Assembly (NCBI GenBank): GCA_017536625.1
Contig: JAFXGY010000031.1
Location: 1 to 64,000 of the forward strand
Length of the DNA: 64,000 bases
Direction: 5' to 3'
Source: Oscillospiraceae bacterium
Lineage (GTDB): Bacteria > Bacillota > Clostridia > Oscillospirales > Ruminococcaceae
Shown piece by piece: positions 1-8,546 of this stretch. The notes under the pieces are model-generated. The model saw nothing but the letters and a program-made list of their open reading frames with translations. It was not told the DNA's origin and did no database searches. How positions within the stretch are numbered: the stretch's first letter is position 1; each line of letters opens with the position of its first letter. The position numbers were made by a program, and so were the translations under genes.

Positions 1-2
1 CT

Positions 3-209
3 TCAAAGCCGGCGATTCTGCTTGCGGATGAACCCACCGGAAACCTTGACCCGAAAACCGGCGACCAGGTTCTCCGCCACCTAAAAGCTCTTGCGGCACG
101 TTTTCATCAGACAATACTTCTTGTTACCCACGATATGGAAATTGCCGCCATGGCGGACAGAGTAATCCGCCTTCATAATGGCGAAGTTATTGAAACAAAA
201 GATAATTAA
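3..209 (+). CDS. ABC transporter ATP-binding protein, C-terminal part only
   Basis: The frame is open from the window edge and stops at 207-209. It contains the end of an ABC ATPase: Walker B and D-loop 'LLADEPTGNLDPKTG' and the switch histidine in 'LLVTHDME'. The 'ADEPTGNLD' form is typical of the MacB/LolD/FtsE-like branch, which energises two-subunit permeases (FtsEX, lipoprotein or peptide exporters) at the inner face of the membrane. Walker A and the signature motif lie outside the window, so the substrate and subfamily cannot be fixed. An intrinsic terminator follows 20 bp after the stop, so this is the last gene of its transcript. The family assignment is secure, the function is not. 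Confidence 0.9.
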   Translation, partial: SKPAILLADEPTGNLDPKTGDQVLRHLKALAARFHQTILLVTHDMEIAAMADRVIRLHNGEVIETKDN

Positions 210-227
210 AGATAATTGAAGAAAAGA

Positions 228-256
228 GCCGCAGTGAAAAAACTGCGGCCTTTTTT
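228..256 (+). terminator. Intrinsic terminator after the ABC ATPase gene
   Basis: An 8-bp perfect stem (228-235 with 242-249, GCCGCAGT) is followed by a six-T run at 251-256. Confidence 0.9.
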
Positions 257-274
257 ATAGCAACAAGCAGTTGC

Positions 275-303
275 TTGTGTTTTTTAATAACCGGTGATAA
301 AAT
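275..303 (+). promoter_or_regulatory. Possible sigma-A promoter of the HTH/zinc-ribbon gene
   Basis: TTGTGT at 275-280 and TAAAAT at 298-303 are separated by 17 bp and lie 21 bp before the start codon. Both boxes are imperfect, so this is tentative. Confidence 0.4.
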
Positions 304-324
304 TAAAACCAGAGGTGATAAAAT

Positions 325-1089
325 ATGGAAACAAAAGATGTTTTGCTTGAACTCAGAACCCAATATGGTTTTTCACAGGATGAATTGGCAGAAAAAGTAT
401 TTGTGACAAGGCAGGCTGTTTCGCGGTGGGAAAACGGCGAAACCACACCGAACACAGAAACATTGAAACTTCTTTCAAAATTATACGATGTTTCAATAAA
501 CACCCTTCTTGGTTCTCCAAGGCAGCTGTTTTGTCAATGCTGCGGAATGCCCCTTGAAGATAATATAATAAGCAAAGAACCGGACGGATTTTTGAACGAA
601 GAATACTGCAAATGGTGCTACGCTGATGGAGAATATATGTATCACGATATGGATGAACTTATTGAAGTCTGCGTAAAAAGTATGGCAAACGAAAATTTTT
701 CTTCCGATCAAGTAAGAGAATATATGAAAAATATGCTTCCCGGTCTTAATTATTGGAAGCAATATTTAAACATCGGCGGAAAAGTAAAATTCGAGGAATT
801 CAAAAGTCAGATTATCAAAGAATTCAATGAACTTCACATCGAAGGTATGCCCGAAGTTAAAAGCATCAATGCGCTTGTCGGGAATTTTATCAATCTTGAA
901 TACAGGCTTCCGAACGGAAAAACAGTCAAATTTCTTGATGACAAAGCAACGTATCTCGGAACACAGCTTGAAAACGAATTTTGCAATGGTCTTTGCTTTG
1001 GTCTTGCGGCAAATATGGATTTCCTTCTGGTGTGCTCTTATGAAGAAAACGGCGAAAACCCGGAACTTATCATTTATAAAAAACGTTAA
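325..1089 (+). CDS. XRE-family HTH regulator with putative zinc-ribbon domain
   Basis: A 254-residue cytoplasmic protein. Residues 1-65 are a Cro/C1-type helix-turn-helix ('FSQDELAEKVFVTRQAVSRWENG'-like, split here at the turn). Residues 69-125 contain four cysteines (CQCCGMP and CKWC) matching the putative zinc-ribbon family found in small clostridial proteins. The last 120 residues have no domain I recognise. The start is supported by GAGGTG at 312-317. The gene is flanked by two terminators and is probably monocistronic. Unlike the five other HTH regulators in this window it has no membrane segment. A metal- or redox-sensing role through the cysteines is only inference. Confidence 0.8.
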   Translation: METKDVLLELRTQYGFSQDELAEKVFVTRQAVSRWENGETTPNTETLKLLSKLYDVSINTLLGSPRQLFCQCCGMPLEDNIISKEPDGFLNEEYCKWCYADGEYMYHDMDELIEVCVKSMANENFSSDQVREYMKNMLPGLNYWKQYLNIGGKVKFEEFKSQIIKEFNELHIEGMPEVKSINALVGNFINLEYRLPNGKTVKFLDDKATYLGTQLENEFCNGLCFGLAANMDFLLVCSYEENGENPELIIYKKR

Positions 1090-1090
1090 A

Positions 1091-1124
1091 AAAATCCCGA
1101 TTGTGTTTATGCAATCGGGATTTT
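1091..1124. terminator. Bidirectional intrinsic terminator between convergent genes
   Basis: A 13-bp perfect inverted repeat (1091-1103 with 1112-1124) with an 8-nt loop has A/T tracts on both sides. It can end the HTH gene on plus and the Nudix gene on minus. Confidence 0.85.
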
Positions 1125-1156
1125 AACTTATTCCAATACAGAAAATCTATCCTTCA

Positions 1157-1675
1157 TCAAATCGAGTAAATCCATTCCTTAACCTCCGAAATAAGGGTTT
1201 CTTCAATTTCTGTCCTGATTTCAAAATTTTCCGGAAGATTGATAATATCCTTCTTAAGAAATTCAGGATAGAAATATTCATTTTCAAGTTTTTCAAAAGG
1301 AAGCCATTCAAAGAGGTGCTTTTCATTATTTTCAAATAAACTGAATTTATCTCCTCTTGAAAGAATATCCGTTTCGGAGATATCCATAAGAAAATATATG
1401 CATATTTCGTGGAATCGGATTTTTTCAACGTCCTCGGTAAAAAATGCCTGGTTAAGCCAAAGCGGACGAATGATTTTTGGTTTTGCGTCAAGCTCTTCCC
1501 TGCATTCACGTAAAAGAGCATATTCTGCGGTTTCGCCGATCTGAACCCTTCCGCCGGGAAGATAATAATATGGCGAACGTCCATCTTTCATTGCAAGAAT
1601 TCTTCCGCCATTTATAATTATCGCGCAGACGCGATAGTTGAATTTTTCGTTTCCGTTTTTAAATGTAATATCCAT
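1157..1675 (-). CDS. NUDIX hydrolase
   Basis: A 172-residue soluble enzyme. The Nudix box is visible as 'GRVQIGETAEYALLRECREEL' split around residues 40-62 (G, E-T, R-E-C-x-E-E-L), the Mg-binding loop that hydrolyses nucleoside diphosphates linked to another group. The substrate cannot be read from sequence. The start at 1675 is chosen because AGGAGA lies five bases upstream (1681-1686); an upstream in-frame ATG at 1708 would place this Shine-Dalgarno inside the gene. It reads toward the HTH gene and ends at the shared terminator. Upstream is the ysxC terminator, so it may be a separate transcript or receive read-through. Confidence 0.85.
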   Translation of the reverse strand: MDITFKNGNEKFNYRVCAIIINGGRILAMKDGRSPYYYLPGGRVQIGETAEYALLRECREELDAKPKIIRPLWLNQAFFTEDVEKIRFHEICIYFLMDISETDILSRGDKFSLFENNEKHLFEWLPFEKLENEYFYPEFLKKDIINLPENFEIRTEIEETLISEVKEWIYSI

Positions 1676-1696
1676 ATCATTCTCCTGAAACAGGGA

Positions 1697-1728
1697 TAAA
1701 AACGGCACTTCAAAACGAAGTGCCGTTT
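1697..1728 (-). terminator. Intrinsic terminator after ysxC
   Basis: A 12-bp perfect stem (1700-1711 with 1717-1728, AAACGGCACTTC) with a 5-nt loop; on the minus strand it is followed by a T run (A tract 1698-1702). Confidence 0.8.
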
Positions 1729-1734
1729 GCTTTT

Positions 1735-2349
1735 TTATTCTTCATCTTCTTCCTCAAATTCATAATCATCGGAAGAAAGATCTTCGAAGATTTCTTTAAG
1801 GTCGCTTATGCCTTCAAAAGTTGTGGTGCTCGTCCAGATGGAAGTTATCTGGTCAAAGCAAGGGATTTCTGTCATAAAAGCCTCTGCCCTTTTCTGACGT
1901 TCGGTTTTATTGAGCTTATCACATTTTGTGAGAGCGATAATAAAAGGAACTTCGTTATCGATCATAAAATCGATCATCTGAACGTCATCTTTGGTTGGTG
2001 CGTGACGGGAATCCACAAGCTGAACAATAAGTCGGATATCTCTGTCGCTCATAAGGTATCCTTCAACAAGGTCTGCCCAGCGTTTTTTATCGCTTTGAGA
2101 AACTTTTGCGTATCCATAGCCTGGCAAGTCAACAAACTTTACACCGTCGACGTCATAAAAGTTGACCGTAACGGTCTTTCCGGGCTGGCTCGAAACTCTT
2201 GCAAGAGCTTTTCTTCCGAAAATCGCATTCATGAGCGAGGATTTTCCAACATTGGAATGTCCGGCAAAAGCAAATTCAATATTTTCAGCTTTGGGAAGCT
2301 GTTTTGAAGTGCCGTATGCGGCTTCAAATACTGCGTGATTATAATTCAT
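1735..2349 (-). CDS. ysxC: Ribosome biogenesis GTP-binding protein YsxC/EngB
   Basis: A 204-residue TRAFAC GTPase needed for late assembly of the 50S subunit. G1 is 'GHSNVGKSS' near residue 30, G3 'DLPGYG' near 73, and G4 'TKCDK' near 141; length and motifs fit the EngB family. It lies 12 bp after lon, the classical lon-ysxC arrangement of Bacillus and many clostridia, and RBS GAGGAT precedes the ATG. The last residues are acidic (EEEDEE). A terminator closes the operon just downstream. Confidence 0.95.
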   Translation of the reverse strand: MNYNHAVFEAAYGTSKQLPKAENIEFAFAGHSNVGKSSLMNAIFGRKALARVSSQPGKTVTVNFYDVDGVKFVDLPGYGYAKVSQSDKKRWADLVEGYLMSDRDIRLIVQLVDSRHAPTKDDVQMIDFMIDNEVPFIIALTKCDKLNKTERQKRAEAFMTEIPCFDQITSIWTSTTTFEGISDLKEIFEDLSSDDYEFEEEDEE

Positions 2350-2361
2350 TTTATCCTCTTC

Positions 2362-4782
2362 TTACTGAATATTCATAACTTTCGGTTCGTGATTAATTTC
2401 GAGCATGGAAATTTCTTCAATAAAGCTTTCCTTTTTTGGTTCTGCCTTGCGTGCAAGGGCGGTTTCAAGAACCGTTTCCACTTCTTTTGCAGGAACAAAA
2501 GTTATTGCGGATTTTACAACCGGATCGATTTCTTCAAGATCCGGAAGGTTTTCTTCCGGAATAAGAACGGTTTTAACTCCGGCTCTATATGCAGCCATGG
2601 TTTTTTCGCGAAGACCGCCGATGGCGAGAACTCTTCCGCGAAGGGTGATTTCACCGGTCATGGCAACATCTCTTCTGACAGGAATTCCGGAAAGCGCGGA
2701 AACAATCGCAGTGGTGAGTGTTACGCCTGCGGAAGGTCCGTCCTTAGGAACTGCGCCTTCGGGTACATGGATATGAATATCCTTGGTTTTATAAAAATCG
2801 TGCTCGATGCCGTATTTTTCGGTGCAGGAACGAACGTAGCTGATGGCCGCTTTTGCGGATTCTTTCATAACGTCGCCAAGATTTCCGGTAAGCTCGATTT
2901 TTCCGTTGCCGTCAAGAATGGCAACTTCCACCTGAAGCATATCTCCGCCGACAGAAGTCCATGCAAGACCGTTTACAAGTCCCACAGCATCTTCTTTTTC
3001 GATGGTTTCCGGACGGAATTTTTTAACTCCGAGGAAGTCGGTTATGTTGCTTCCGCTGATGGTTACTTTTTCGGCTTCTTCAGAAACAATTTTCTTTGCG
3101 GCTTTTCTGCAAAGGCTGCCAATGGTTCTTTCAAGATTACGAACCCCCGCTTCCCTTGTATAAAAATCGACGATGGAATAAATTGCGTCATCGGTGATTC
3201 GAAGCATTTTGGAATTAAGTCCGTGACGCTTCATTTCCTTTTTAACAAGGTGCTTTTTGGCAATCTGGAACTTTTCTTCGCGGGTATAGGAAGAAAGCTC
3301 GATTACTTCCATTCTGTCATAAAGCGGTCCGGGAATCGTGCTTGCATCGTTTGCGGTGGTGATAAAAAGAATGTCGGAAAGATCAAAAGGAATTTCGATG
3401 AAATGATCGCGGAAGGCAAAGTTCTGTTCCGGGTCGAGTACTTCGAGCATTGCGGAAGCAGGGTCGCCGCGGAAATCATTGCCCATTTTATCGATTTCAT
3501 CCAGAAGGATAAGGGCATTTTTGCTTCCGGCAAGTTTTACTGCATTCATAATGCGTCCGGGCATTGCGCCGACATAGGTTTTTCTGTGACCGCGGATATC
3601 GGATTCATCTTTCATGCCGCCGAGGGAAATTCTTGTGTATTTTCTTCCCATGGAAGCGGCAATATCCCTTGCGATGGAAGTTTTGCCGACTCCGGGAGGT
3701 CCCACAAGGCAGATAATCTGTCCTTTGATATCGGGCTGGAGCTTTCTTACGGCAAGAAGTTCAAGGATTCTTTCCTTTACTTTTTCAAGGCCATAGTGGT
3801 TTTTATCAAGCTGTTTTTTTGCTTTTACGATATCGATTTTCTCTTCGGTTCTGGTATTCCACGGAAGAGCAATGCAGGTATCAAGATACCCGCGGATAAC
3901 GCTTGCTTCCTGACTGTTGAAAGGCATTTTGAAAAGGCGGTCAACTTCGCTGAGGAGCTTTTCGCGAACTTCCCCTTCTACCCCAAGGGCATCTATCTTT
4001 TTTCTGTAAGCGTCGGCTTCATCCATGGGATTTTCATTTTCGCCAAGCTCATCGGTTATGGCTTTAAGCTGTTCACGAAGATAATATTCGCGCTGATTCT
4101 GGTCGATCTGCTCTTTTACCTTTTCATAAATATCCTTTTCAACGCCGAGAATGTTGTTTTCGTTTTCGAGAACGCCTGCGAGCATTTCAAGACGTTTTAC
4201 ATAGTTGGATTCTTCGAGAATCGCCTGTTTATCCTCAATGTCGATATTGAGATTTCCTGCAAGAAATTCACCGAACTGTGCGGGATCTTCCATGCTGAAA
4301 GCCTTGATAGCAAGCTCCTTCGGCATTTTGGGAATAAGATATGTATATTCGTTAAAAAGGTCTTTCACGGTACGCATAAGAGCGTCGCAAAGGATGGAGC
4401 GTTCGGGACGAAGTTTTTTGAGCGGCATTTCCTGAACATCCGCTGTAAGAAAAGGCTCTTCTCCGGTAACTTCAACAAGTTTTGCGCGGTATCTGCCTTC
4501 CACAAGGATTCTTGTGGTTCCGCCGTTGTTTTTAAGTACCTGACGAACTTCGGCAACGACGCCGATTTTATTTACATTATCGAGCTTTATCTCGTCTTCT
4601 TCAACATTAATCTGGGAAGCAAGAAAAATCATTCTGCTTCCTTTCATCGCCTCTTCAAGGGCGGCGATGGATTTTTTACGGCCTACATCAAAATGAAGAA
4701 TCATGCTCGGAAAAAGGACGATTCCTCTCATGGCAATCATTGGCATATTTATAATTTCGACCGGTTCTTTTTTCTCAGGCAT
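2362..4782 (-). CDS. lon: ATP-dependent protease Lon
   Basis: An 806-residue LonA protease that degrades misfolded and regulatory proteins in the cytosol. In order it has the N-terminal substrate domain, an AAA+ domain with Walker A 'GPPGVGKT' near residue 360 and Walker B 'ILLDEIDK', and the C-terminal protease with the catalytic serine in 'KDGPSAG' near 680 and the partner lysine in 'GLREKTMAA' near 725. The start at 4782 is chosen because GGAGGTG (4789-4795) is six bases upstream; an in-frame GTG at 4791 lies inside that Shine-Dalgarno sequence. It sits between clpX and ysxC. No membrane segment is present, so it is not the LonB form. Confidence 0.97.
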   Translation of the reverse strand: MPEKKEPVEIINMPMIAMRGIVLFPSMILHFDVGRKKSIAALEEAMKGSRMIFLASQINVEEDEIKLDNVNKIGVVAEVRQVLKNNGGTTRILVEGRYRAKLVEVTGEEPFLTADVQEMPLKKLRPERSILCDALMRTVKDLFNEYTYLIPKMPKELAIKAFSMEDPAQFGEFLAGNLNIDIEDKQAILEESNYVKRLEMLAGVLENENNILGVEKDIYEKVKEQIDQNQREYYLREQLKAITDELGENENPMDEADAYRKKIDALGVEGEVREKLLSEVDRLFKMPFNSQEASVIRGYLDTCIALPWNTRTEEKIDIVKAKKQLDKNHYGLEKVKERILELLAVRKLQPDIKGQIICLVGPPGVGKTSIARDIAASMGRKYTRISLGGMKDESDIRGHRKTYVGAMPGRIMNAVKLAGSKNALILLDEIDKMGNDFRGDPASAMLEVLDPEQNFAFRDHFIEIPFDLSDILFITTANDASTIPGPLYDRMEVIELSSYTREEKFQIAKKHLVKKEMKRHGLNSKMLRITDDAIYSIVDFYTREAGVRNLERTIGSLCRKAAKKIVSEEAEKVTISGSNITDFLGVKKFRPETIEKEDAVGLVNGLAWTSVGGDMLQVEVAILDGNGKIELTGNLGDVMKESAKAAISYVRSCTEKYGIEHDFYKTKDIHIHVPEGAVPKDGPSAGVTLTTAIVSALSGIPVRRDVAMTGEITLRGRVLAIGGLREKTMAAYRAGVKTVLIPEENLPDLEEIDPVVKSAITFVPAKEVETVLETALARKAEPKKESFIEEISMLEINHEPKVMNIQ

Positions 4783-4811
4783 ATTTTTCACCTCCGGTAT
4801 AAAAATATCGG

Positions 4812-4841
4812 AAGCGGCAACCGAAAAAAAGGCTGCCGCTT
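4812..4841 (-). terminator. Hairpin between clpX and lon, possible partial terminator
   Basis: An 11-bp stem with one G-U pair (4812-4822 with 4831-4841) lies between the clpX stop and the lon ribosome site. The T run after it on minus is interrupted, so read-through into lon is likely. Confidence 0.5.
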
Positions 4842-4852
4842 ATAATTTTTTA

Positions 4853-6166
4853 TTATCTTTCTGCTTTTGCGGCAATCTGCAGCGGGATATTCTTTTTAAG
4901 CGGATTGCGTTCGATAACCGGTGCCGCACCTTCGGTTACACATGCTTCACCGATGACAACAGCTTCGGCAGTTTCGTCGGAAGGAAGCTCGAACATAAGC
5001 TTTCCAAGGGTTTCTTCCATAATGGAGCGAAGTCCCCTTGCACCGGTTTTTCTGTCAATGGCTTTTTGAGCAATGGCTTCAAGTGCGCCTTCGGTGAACT
5101 GAAGGCTTACGCCGTCAAGGCTGAAAAGCTTTTGATATTGTTTGACAAGGCTGTTTTTCGGTTCGGTAAGAATCTTTACAAGTGCGGGTTTATCAAGACT
5201 TTCAAGTGCGGTTATAACCGGAAGACGACCTACCATTTCGGGGATAATTCCGAATTTTACAAGGTCGTGGGGAGTTACCTTTTTAAGAAGGTCTTTTGCT
5301 TCTTTGGATTTTTGGCTGATTACATTTGCACCGAATCCCATGGCGGAACTTGCTATGCGTTTTTCGATGATGGGTTCGATTCCATCAAAAGAACCTCCGC
5401 AGATGAACAAAATGTTTGTTGTATCAATCTGGATAAATTCCTGCTGAGGATGTTTTCTTCCTCCCTGGGGCGGAACGTTCGAAACAGTTCCTTCAAGCAT
5501 TTTGAGAAGTGCCTGCTGAACGCCTTCGCCGCCAACATCGCGGGTAATGGAAGGGTTTTCGGATTTTCTGGTTATTTTATCAATCTCATCAACATAGATT
5601 ATTCCGCGCTGAGCAGCTTCCACATCAAAATCCGCAGCCTGAATAAGACGAAGAAGAACGTTTTCTGCGTCTTCACCGACATATCCGGCTTCAGTTATGG
5701 TTGTTGCATCAGCAATGGCAAAAGGAACGCCGAGCACCCTTGCAAGAGTTTGTGCAAGCAAAGTTTTGCCGGTACCGGTGGGTCCAAGAAGGAGCACGTT
5801 GCTCTTCTGAAGCTCAACGTCTTCGGTATCAAGTTTGCTGAGGATACGTTTATAATGGTTATAAACCGCAACGCAAAGGGTGGTTTTTGCTTCGTCCTGC
5901 CCGATTACGTATTTATCAAGAACAGCTTTGAGTTCTGCCGGTTTAAGAAGAGTTGCGGGGTCGATAACCGGTTTGTTCTTTTCCTGTTTTTTGCGTTTGG
6001 TCTTTTCAAGGGGATCCAACTCGTCTTCATCATAGAGTATGGAATTGCAAAGTTCAACGCATTCATCACAAATGCAAACGCCGGGTCCGGTTATAAGTTT
6101 ATAAACCATATCCTGTGGTTTTCCGCAGAAGGAACAGCGCATTTTGTGATCATCTTTATTGGCCAT
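4853..6166 (-). CDS. clpX: ATP-dependent Clp protease ATP-binding subunit ClpX
   Basis: A 437-residue AAA+ unfoldase that feeds substrates into the ClpP chamber. The N-terminal zinc-binding domain has C11, C14, C33 and C36. Walker A 'GPTGTGKT' lies near residue 130, Walker B 'IIYVDEIDK' near 195, and the IGF-like ClpP loop is expected in the 270s ('AMGFGAN' region). The start has GGAGG nine bases upstream. It is placed 28 bp after clpP and before lon, so the tig-clpP-clpX-lon series groups the main folding and degradation machines. Confidence 0.97.
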   Translation of the reverse strand: MANKDDHKMRCSFCGKPQDMVYKLITGPGVCICDECVELCNSILYDEDELDPLEKTKRKKQEKNKPVIDPATLLKPAELKAVLDKYVIGQDEAKTTLCVAVYNHYKRILSKLDTEDVELQKSNVLLLGPTGTGKTLLAQTLARVLGVPFAIADATTITEAGYVGEDAENVLLRLIQAADFDVEAAQRGIIYVDEIDKITRKSENPSITRDVGGEGVQQALLKMLEGTVSNVPPQGGRKHPQQEFIQIDTTNILFICGGSFDGIEPIIEKRIASSAMGFGANVISQKSKEAKDLLKKVTPHDLVKFGIIPEMVGRLPVITALESLDKPALVKILTEPKNSLVKQYQKLFSLDGVSLQFTEGALEAIAQKAIDRKTGARGLRSIMEETLGKLMFELPSDETAEAVVIGEACVTEGAAPVIERNPLKKNIPLQIAAKAER

Positions 6167-6194
6167 AAGTTTTAAGCCTCCGAATTATGCTGAA

Positions 6195-6779
6195 TTATTC
6201 TCTGTGGTCAAGTACGTTGTCAATAAGGCCATATTCCATAGCCTGCTGTGCGGTCATGAAGTTATCTCTGTCGGTATCACGGGTGATGACATCAATGGGC
6301 TGACCGGTCTGTTCGGAAAGGATTCTGTTGAGCCTTTCCTTGATTGCGATAATGCGGTCGGCGTGGATTTTGATATCCGAAGCCTGACCCTGCATTCCGC
6401 CGAGGGGCTGATGAATCATGATTTCGCTGTTCGGAAGAGCAAAGCGTTTGCCTTTTGCGCCGGAGCTGAGAAGGAATGCGCCCATTGAAGCGGCCATGCC
6501 GACGCAGATGGTGGAAACATCGCATTTGATATAATTCATGGTGTCATAAATTGCCATGCCTGCGGTAATAGAACCACCGGGGCTGTTGATGTAAAGGCTG
6601 ATATCCTTATCGGGGTCCTGTCCTTCAAGATAAAGAAGCTGGGCAACAACAAGGCTTGCGGTGGTGTCGTTCACTTCGTCGCAAAGCATAATGATTCTGT
6701 CATTAAGAAGGCGGGAGAAAATATCATAGGAACGCTCGCCTCTGTTGGTCTGTTCAACGACCATCGGTACCAAACTCAT
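6195..6779 (-). CDS. clpP: ATP-dependent Clp protease proteolytic subunit ClpP
   Basis: A 194-residue serine peptidase that forms the double-heptamer chamber used by ClpX and other Clp ATPases. The catalytic triad is S98 (in 'GMAASMGAF'), H123 (in 'MIHQP') and D172 (in 'RDTDRDNF'). Length and the 'YINSPGG' motif are standard. It is directly upstream of clpX and downstream of tig, the order also seen in other Firmicutes. Confidence 0.97.
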   Translation of the reverse strand: MSLVPMVVEQTNRGERSYDIFSRLLNDRIIMLCDEVNDTTASLVVAQLLYLEGQDPDKDISLYINSPGGSITAGMAIYDTMNYIKCDVSTICVGMAASMGAFLLSSGAKGKRFALPNSEIMIHQPLGGMQGQASDIKIHADRIIAIKERLNRILSEQTGQPIDVITRDTDRDNFMTAQQAMEYGLIDNVLDHRE

Positions 6780-6840
6780 TTCGGTATCACTCCTTTCGGA
6801 TATTTGGGAATCATGTCATAAAATGTCACTATTGATACAA

Positions 6841-6871
6841 AGGACCTCCGGAAATGAATTCCGGAGATCCT
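6841..6871 (-). terminator. Hairpin after tig, probable terminator
   Basis: A 13-bp stem with one G-U pair (6841-6853 with 6859-6871) sits between tig and clpP. The T tract after it on minus is short and mixed, so termination may be partial. Confidence 0.6.
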
Positions 6872-6924
6872 TCAATACAAAGCTAAATTATATTGCAGTT
6901 TCTCTGGAAACTGTTTCCGCTTTA

Positions 6925-8445
6925 TCAGTCGATGGAAGGATCAATTTCCTCGGCTTTCTTTTTGCGGGTTGCTCTTTTTTTAGGAGCTTCTTCACCTTCT
7001 GCTGCAGGAGCTTCTGCTTCTTCAGCTTTCTTTTTGGTGGTACGTTTTTTCTTGGGAGCTTCTTCGCCTTCTGCTGCGGGAGCTTCTGCTTCTTCAGCTT
7101 TCTTTTTGGTGGTGCGTTTTTTCTTGGGTGCTTCTTCTTTTGCTGCGGCTTCTTCAGCGGTTACTTCGGTAATTTTTGCGGAATCGCGAACAAGTTTGAT
7201 AGCTTTTTCAACGCAAAGGTCAAGGGTAAGTTCATCAACAGGAACGATTTTTCTTACCTGCTCCTCTTTCATTTCATAACGTTCTGCAAGAGTTTTGAAC
7301 TCTTCGTTCATCTCTTCTTCGGTCATTTCGATTTTTTCAAGCTCTGCGATTTTTTCGAGAGCAAGACGGATTTTTACCTGACGTTCAGCCTGAGGTCTGA
7401 AGCCGCCGAAGAAAGTTTCTTTATCTGCGCCGGTATATTTGAGATATTCGTCAAGGGTAAGACCAGCCTGTCTTGCAAGTCTGTTTTCGAAGTCGGCAGC
7501 GATATCTTCCATTCTTGCTTCATACATGCATTCGGGAATTTCTGCTTCCATGTTTTCAAGGATTGCATCAACAAGTTTTTCTTCAAGTTCAGCTTCGGAC
7601 TGTGCATCTGCCTTTTCCTGAAGTTTTGCTTTGATGTCTGCTTTAAGTTCATCGATGGTATCGAATTCGCTTACGTCTTTTGCAAATTCATCGTCAGCAA
7701 CGGGCATTTCTTTTGCTTTGATGCTGTGGAGTTTGCATTTGAATACTACGGGAGCACCTTTGAGCTCTTCAGCGGGATAATCTTCCGGGAAGGAAACGTT
7801 TACTTCGAATTCATCGCCTGCGTTGTGGCCGCAAACCTGATCTTCAAATCCGGGAATGAACTGGCCGGAACCGAGTTCAAGCGGGAAATGTTCGCCTTTG
7901 CCGCCTTCGAAAGGAACGCCGTCTTTGAAACCTTCGTAGTCGATTTCAGCCTGGTCACCGTTCTGTGCAGGTCTGTCTTCAACTTCGATGATTCTTGCGT
8001 TTCTTTCAAGCATTACTGCAAGTTCGCCTTCAACCTGTGCATCAGCAACTTCGGTTACGAGTTTTTCTGCTTTGATGCCTTTATATTTCTTTACGGAAAC
8101 TTCGGGTTTTACGGTAACGGTTGCGGTAAGGGTATAACCTTCTTCAGAGCATTCAACAAGTTCGATTTCTGCACGGTCAACGGGAGTGATTTTTGCTTCT
8201 GCAACAGCCATATCGTATGCAACGCCATAGGTTTCGTTTACTGCATCCTGATAGAAATATTCTCTGCCGTAAGCTTTTTCGATAAGAGCTTTCGGTGCTT
8301 TGCCTTTACGGAATCCGTGAACGGTGAGGTTTTTGCCTCTTTCTCTGATTGCTGCGTCAACAGCACGTCCGAACTCTTCTGCGGTTACAGCAATGGTAAG
8401 CTTAACCTCATTAGTGCCGGTTTTTTCAATCTGTCTAAGTTCCAT
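6925..8445 (-). CDS. tig: Trigger factor with repetitive basic C-terminal tail
   Basis: A 506-residue ribosome-bound chaperone that receives nascent chains at the exit tunnel. The ribosome-binding signature 'GFRKGKAPKALIEKAYG' lies near residue 40, the FKBP-type prolyl isomerase domain ('FIPGFEDQVCGHNAGD') around 150-245, and the helical chaperone arms follow. About 70 residues are added beyond the usual end: a Lys/Ala/Glu-rich tail made of near-identical 24-residue units. The start at 8445 is chosen because AGGAGG lies just upstream; an ATG at 8472 would place that ribosome site inside the gene. A consensus-like promoter lies at 8489-8517. Confidence 0.96.
   Translation of the reverse strand: MELRQIEKTGTNEVKLTIAVTAEEFGRAVDAAIRERGKNLTVHGFRKGKAPKALIEKAYGREYFYQDAVNETYGVAYDMAVAEAKITPVDRAEIELVECSEEGYTLTATVTVKPEVSVKKYKGIKAEKLVTEVADAQVEGELAVMLERNARIIEVEDRPAQNGDQAEIDYEGFKDGVPFEGGKGEHFPLELGSGQFIPGFEDQVCGHNAGDEFEVNVSFPEDYPAEELKGAPVVFKCKLHSIKAKEMPVADDEFAKDVSEFDTIDELKADIKAKLQEKADAQSEAELEEKLVDAILENMEAEIPECMYEARMEDIAADFENRLARQAGLTLDEYLKYTGADKETFFGGFRPQAERQVKIRLALEKIAELEKIEMTEEEMNEEFKTLAERYEMKEEQVRKIVPVDELTLDLCVEKAIKLVRDSAKITEVTAEEAAAKEEAPKKKRTTKKKAEEAEAPAAEGEEAPKKKRTTKKKAEEAEAPAAEGEEAPKKRATRKKKAEEIDPSID
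6950..7140 (-). repeat. Tandem 72-bp repeat coding for the trigger factor tail
   Basis: About two and a half copies of a 72-bp unit encode the 24-residue motif with 'KKKRTTKKKAEEAEAPAAEG' and 'EEAP'. Two copies differ by only a few bases; the one nearest the stop is more diverged (KKRATRKKKAEE). Confidence 0.85.
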
Positions 8446-8488
8446 TATGTTGTTTCCTCCTGATAGATACATTTTCAGTAACTGTTAA

Positions 8489-8517
8489 AGTATATCATAT
8501 AGTTATCATAAAATCAA
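8489..8517 (-). promoter_or_regulatory. Sigma-A-type promoter of tig
   Basis: On minus, TTGATT (8512-8517) and TATACT (8489-8494) are separated by 17 bp, about 45 bp before the tig start. Confidence 0.75.
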
Positions 8518-8546
8518 TTATTTTATATAAAAATATTATATATTTT

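Noticed and set aside
2335..4845. A long open frame antisense to lon, and a similar one antisense to nifJ (31654-35292).
   Set aside because: Both lie fully opposite recognised genes, have no ribosome site and give low-complexity Phe/Cys/Gly-rich products. They result from the biased codon use of the real genes.
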